From JBLNDG01 sp050261415 (GTDB lineage Bacteria > Bacillota > Clostridia > Lutisporales > Lutisporaceae), in assembly GCA_050261415.1 (NCBI GenBank), contig JBLNDG010000232.1, positions 1 to 25,234 on the forward strand: DNA of 25,234 nucleotides, read 5' to 3'. The position numbers were made by a program, and so were the translations under genes. Shown here in pieces: positions 21,853 through 25,234 of this stretch (positions are counted from its first letter, which is position 1; the number at the start of each line of letters is the position of its first letter). Below the pieces are notes generated by a model. It did no database searches. It was not told the DNA's origin and saw only the letters and a list, made by a program, of their open reading frames with translations.

Positions 21853-22332
21853 TTATTGAAGATTAGTCTTATCTTTTAATAACTTGCCTATAGAGTATTT
21901 TTTTATAGACTCTTTTCCATTAATGGATTCTAATTTTATATCTATAAATTGATTCATTAATAATTCCTTGATTTTTTGATAGTCCATTCCTTGCGGGTCA
22001 ACGTCTAATTCTAACCTTTTTATATAAATATCATTATTATCCTTATTAGTTTCACTTTCTAATGAACTTATAATATATTTAGCTATTTGACCAAGATTTT
22101 CTTTATCCGGATAATCTACATGAATTGATTTGTACTTTTCAACATGGTTAATTTCAGTGTTAATGTTAATTATAAATGTGTTATATGGCATGTTTGCCTT
22201 ATGTGAACTGTCGTCAATTTCCAAATTGCAGTTTATAACAATATTATTTACTTTATTATAAGTAAAATAAAAAATAGATATAGCTAAAAATATTAGCAGC
22301 ATTGACGAAATGTACCATTTTGAATTTTTCAT
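21853..22332 (-). CDS. Membrane-anchored hypothetical protein
   Basis: A 159-aa protein, very AT-rich and lysine/asparagine/isoleucine-rich. One N-terminal membrane segment (about residues 8-26, ISSMLLIFLAISIFYFTY) is followed by a polar, probably external domain. Start MKNSKW at 22332 is preferred over an in-frame ATG 15 bp upstream because GGGAGGG lies just before it. I do not recognise the family. It is divergent from the secreted 200-aa gene, with 147 bp between starts, so the two may be co-regulated. Between it and the orphan repeat (21668-21852) I see nothing definite. Confidence 0.7.
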   Translation of the reverse strand: MKNSKWYISSMLLIFLAISIFYFTYNKVNNIVINCNLEIDDSSHKANMPYNTFIININTEINHVEKYKSIHVDYPDKENLGQIAKYIISSLESETNKDNNDIYIKRLELDVDPQGMDYQKIKELLMNQFIDIKLESINGKESIKKYSIGKLLKDKTNLQ

Positions 22333-22413
22333 TATTTTCCCTCCCAATCTTAATTTGTGTTATCTACTACTTTAATAATACATAATGTAAATAAATTCCA
22401 CAAGTAGTATTAT

Positions 22414-22442
22414 TTGACATAATGATACATATATGGTAATAT
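22414..22442 (+). promoter_or_regulatory. Strong promoter of the secreted 200-aa protein gene
   Basis: Consensus -35 TTGACA (22414-22419), 17 bp, and TAATAT (22437-22442). It lies in the divergent intergenic region, 38 bp before the ATG. Confidence 0.75.
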
Positions 22443-22479
22443 ATGTATGGGCCCGATTTATTACAGAGGAGGAAACGAA

Positions 22480-23082
22480 ATGAAAAGGTTTTTGGCTTTA
22501 ATGTTAGTGTTAACCCTCATTTTAGGTGTCTCGGTGAGTGCAGACACAATATCGGTAAAATCAAAAGATTTATCTGGGTATGAGCAGATCAAATCAGATG
22601 ATGTATTATTCCAGGTGGTAAGCGAACTATACATTGATGGAAAATTAGAATCTAAAACCACAGAAGATTATAAAGGCAACTATTATGCAAAAGAGATAAG
22701 CTCAAAAACAGTATCCGGCACTGATGCTTCACCAATGGGTGAAATCACCTATAAAGATTTTAAATGTTATAGCGATGAAATAGAAGACGCTAAAGCGCTA
22801 AAGTGCGGGACAGCTGGTGTTGGTGTCAGTACGACTACTTACTTCTGCCAATGGATAGAAACATGGGAAGTAGACCAGTTTGGCAATAAAATCACGTTAG
22901 TAGAACGTGATGCTCCTACAATTCTTGAGGCTAACAATGAATATTCATGTATACCCGGATTTACCGTTACAAGAACACAATGGGGTTATACTTCAACTAA
23001 AGCCACTGCTGCAGGATATGTAGAAATAACAGGTGGCGGTGGAACTACTTCTTATACACATAATTCTTACCCAATGTATTAA
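22480..23082 (+). CDS. Secreted hypothetical protein
   Basis: A 200-aa protein with a clear signal peptide: MKRFLALMLVLTLILGVSVSA, cleavage likely after SVSA (about residue 20-21). The mature part has three cysteines near the middle (KCYSDE, LKCGTAG, FCQWIE) and one later (YSCIPGF), so disulfides are possible. It ends in a glycine/serine/threonine-rich tail (ITGGGGTTSYTHNSYPMY). GAGGAGG precedes ATG 22480; an upstream in-frame ATG at 22447 would put a non-signal leader on the protein and is rejected. It has its own consensus promoter and a strong terminator. Family not recognised; it lies between the two copies of the lipoprotein C-terminus, suggesting a surface function. Confidence 0.78.
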   Translation: MKRFLALMLVLTLILGVSVSADTISVKSKDLSGYEQIKSDDVLFQVVSELYIDGKLESKTTEDYKGNYYAKEISSKTVSGTDASPMGEITYKDFKCYSDEIEDAKALKCGTAGVGVSTTTYFCQWIETWEVDQFGNKITLVERDAPTILEANNEYSCIPGFTVTRTQWGYTSTKATAAGYVEITGGGGTTSYTHNSYPMY

Positions 23083-23105
23083 AATATAAGTACTAAAAAA
23101 GGTCC

Positions 23106-23150
23106 ATACTCCCTCCATAAAAACTGTTTTTTTGGAGGGAGTATTTATTT
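23106..23150 (+). terminator. Terminator of the secreted protein gene
   Basis: ATACTCCCTCC (23106-23116) pairs perfectly with GGAGGGAGTAT (23134-23144), with further A/T pairing inside. TTTATTT follows. Confidence 0.85.
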
Positions 23151-23223
23151 GCCTCAAAACATAGACAATACAATCAAATTTAGGGCATAAGTAGGAAATA
23201 CTTTGCCTTGACGACACAGATTA

Positions 23224-23259
23224 TAAAAAGAGAGCAGCTCACCGTTCAAGCTACCCTCT
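23224..23259 (-). terminator. Terminator of the lipoprotein gene
   Basis: On the - strand AGAGGGTAGCT, a 9-nt loop, AGCTGCTCTCT, then TTTTT. Two G-U pairs occur in an 11-bp stem. It lies about 45 bp beyond the lipoprotein stop. Confidence 0.7.
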
Positions 23260-23304
23260 AAAAAATAACATAAACGACCGTTGGTGCTAATAAAACAGTT
23301 TTAT

Positions 23305-25112
23305 CTAGTTAGATTTACTTTTAATATTAATATCCCGCCAAACATCTCCATAAATATATATCTCCTCTTCTGCAGTACAACGCAGCTGCTCATGGCCGGC
23401 TCCCCTTATTACTATAGTAAATGGATATTCTCCGTCCGGGGTACGTGGATCCATAGCGAAGTATCTCCCCTTCCATACTTCATTGGTTCCTGGTGGAGTA
23501 TAACTCACTTCAGGAAGCCTCCATGTTATATTATATACTCCTGGACCAGGAGTTTTATCCGGAACCATCTCTACAGTGGTGCCATTAGGCAAATAGGCAG
23601 TAACCCTTTGCGCTCCTGAGAATTTACCTCCTTTAGGAGAAGCTGTACCTTCAAGCCCTTTGGGTACTTTAGTTTCCCAATCGTTATTATAGTTAGTCCT
23701 TACTGTAATCTCAATACCATAACCAGATCTAGTAACCTTATTAGCGGGGGTGCCTTTCTTCCTGGCATAGGGAATTATCTCCCATCCGCCGCGGCTGTCT
23801 TCGTATTGCTGCTTAGTATTAACCTCTACTTCATATGTCAATGTTTCATGATATGTTACTGTCCGTGTCTCCCATATCGGATCATTATAGTCAGTCCACC
23901 TACGGGTCCTTTCGTTGCCATCCTTATCGGTATATGTTTCGGTATAGGTTGGGTACCCGATAATAATGTTATAGGATTCCTGCCAGGATCCACTTGTACT
24001 GTTGCCGGGACAAGTCCCTGTATTGGAGCTTGTAGCCTTAACTACATTCACAGTTTTTGTCGTTGTATTATTTGCTCTTTGATTTCCATTTTCCTTTTCC
24101 CTATATGGGTCAACGATTACTGATAAAATTGCTTTTGTGTTATAATTTGGCGCTTTCCACTGGAACGTCCGGCCCGCAGTGCCTTTCGGAGGTAAGTTAA
24201 TTCGTTCTTCCTTCACCGTACTGCCATTAAGCTTATATTGTACCAGGACGCTATTCATCTGCTTTTCGGCATGGTTCACAATATCCACAGTTGATATTTG
24301 CCATGCATTCGCCAGTGCCGGATCCTCCGACTTGATGTTCTTAGCTTCCAAATCAACTTGTCCGAGATCGACCGGAATCTTTATAACCTGGATGTTATCT
24401 TCATATATAGTTTCATCTTCAATCTTGCGCTTTCCGTCAGGACCCTTAGAGTTTATTTCACACTGTATGGTTATATATGGCTCATTATAGCTTTCGGGTA
24501 TAGTATAAGTAAAATAACTTGCTGCCCCCTGTGGTAATATGTTCTGGTCCTGCAACAGGGTTTTAGAATTATGAGTTTCCGGATTGATTGTATATTCAAT
24601 ATCCGCAACAAGGCTGCTGTTATAGAAGTTGACGATATCTGCAGCAACTGTATAAGTTTTTCCCTTTTGCACTATATTTTCCTTAACCGGATCTGCGGTA
24701 CTACCCGGTTTTATCTCTGAGTAGTTGGTCATATTGTATACTGCCAGGTTCTTTTCAAATTCGCTTGTATACGCATGCAGTGTACCTTGCCCGTCAACAG
24801 CAAGTAAATATCCATCCGTAAAAATCGGTTCACTTATAACACCACCTGGGAGGTACAGTGATGGCCTTGTATAATAACTGGTTTCATTGCCTACTGTTTT
24901 CTTTTCCATAAACGCTGCCGGTACAGGCTTAAATGTGCCGTTGTCATATCTTTTGCCAGCGTAATATATAAAAAGATTGTCCTTCTTAGGGTCTGCTCCT
25001 GTATCTTAACATTAGTAGCGTTTTCGCCTTGACTAGCTGTGCTACTACTATTTGTGCATCCGCCCATTACAAGACACAAAGCTAATAAAACTGGAACTAT
25101 TCTTTTTAGCAT
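23305..25112 (-). CDS. Surface lipoprotein with CARDB-like region, frameshifted near its N-terminus
   Basis: The gene starts at 25112 (AAGGAAG upstream) with a lipoprotein signal, MLKRIVPVLLALCLVMGGC, whose lipobox VMGGC puts the lipid on C19. After NVKIQ the frame is lost near 24998-25001. One extra G in CAGGAG would restore GADPKKDNLFIYYAGKRYDN and join the long frame that runs to 23305, giving about 602 aa. As it stands, the downstream frame from ATG 24909 is 534 aa without a signal. Visible parts: a short repeat-like FTDGYLLAVDGQGTLHAY; beta-rich CARDB-like modules (VDLEAKNIKSEDPA...ILSVIVDP); a Tyr/Thr-rich linker; and a C-terminal domain duplicated at 21322-21667. Function unknown; an extracellular binding or structural role is inferred. 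Confidence 0.75.
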
Positions 25113-25143
25113 TAATCCACTTCCTTTTAATGTTTATTAAACG

Positions 25144-25152
25144 ATTATATCA
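25144..25152 (-). promoter_or_regulatory. Extended -10 promoter of the lipoprotein gene
   Basis: On the - strand TG, one base, then a perfect TATAAT (25149-25144), about 30 bp before the start codon. The -35 is poor, as often with extended -10 sites. Confidence 0.55.
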
Positions 25153-25194
25153 CATAATACGCAATTATAAATACTATCCTAAAATGTATATAAA

Positions 25195-25234
25195 TGTAAA
25201 AAACCGAGCAATAAAAGGTATTAACCTCTATTGC
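25195..25234 (-). terminator. Probable terminator of a leftward gene beyond the window
   Basis: On the - strand GCAATA and AGGT pair with ACCT and TATTGC around a TAAT loop, with a one-base bulge opposite a two-base bulge. TCGGTTTTTT follows. The window edge cuts any context. Confidence 0.45.

Larger units (their letters stand above)
21322..23650. repeat. Pair of 346-bp direct repeats (21322-21667 and 23305-23650)
   Basis: Two copies in the same orientation, about 1.6 kb apart, roughly 94% identical by eye and without gaps. They flank the membrane-anchored protein and the secreted 200-aa protein. Recombination between them would remove or duplicate that intervening DNA. Confidence 0.85.

Noticed and set aside
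21316..23619. Matching + strand open frames at 21316-21636 and 23281-23619 as a gene family
   Set aside because: They are the antisense of the duplicated lipoprotein C-terminus; the synonymous bias of the differences fits the - strand frame.
21322..23650. CRISPR array or insertion sequence explaining the repeats
   Set aside because: Only two long copies, no spacers, no terminal inverted repeats and no transposase; the unit is coding sequence.

Overview
The window looks like chromosome from a low-GC anaerobic Firmicute of the Clostridia. The grounds are AT-rich intergenic DNA, strong AGGAGG ribosome binding sites, a complete [FeFe]-hydrogenase maturation cluster and a set of folate one-carbon genes of clostridial type. 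The genus is inference only.

Left edge (1-2010, + strand): a strong bidirectional terminator, a Ser/Thr kinase remnant with an internal deletion, a TetR regulator with a perfect inverted-repeat operator over its own promoter, a small membrane protein, and a frameshifted M28-peptidase-like fragment ending in a terminator.

One-carbon/amino-acid locus (2025-11325, - strand): glyA (with a 48-bp in-frame tandem duplication), an alpha/beta hydrolase, a sodium:alanine/glycine symporter, a divergent folD, a 59-codon remnant of fchA missed by a 60-aa cutoff, fhs, an AraC-type response regulator that appears to start at ATT, and a cupin-PocR-histidine kinase sensor. glyA, the symporter gene and fhs share a 32-bp upstream element exactly 24 nt from a -35-like hexamer. 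This points to one activator, most simply the adjacent two-component system. Together the genes could import glycine, alanine or serine and move the C1 unit between serine/glycine, methylene-, methenyl- and formyl-tetrahydrofolate and formate.

Central + strand block (11603-20805): glutamine-dependent NAD+ synthetase; a 983-aa protein with two receiver-like domains fused to a PEP/pyruvate-binding ATP-grasp domain; then a Rex-like operator, a promoter and a structured leader with mutually exclusive terminator and antiterminator pairings; then the TM1266-like regulator, hydE, hydG and hydF, closed by a terminator.

Right end (20806-25234): surface or secreted accessory genes. A frameshifted lipoprotein gene (- strand) has an orphan copy of its last 346 bp about 2 kb away in the same orientation, with mostly synonymous differences. 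Between them lie a membrane-anchored protein and a divergently transcribed secreted 200-aa protein, neither recognised.

Lesions recur across the window: internal deletions, a tandem duplication, single-base frameshifts and a non-standard start. They may be real decay or sequencing/assembly errors, which the sequence alone cannot decide.
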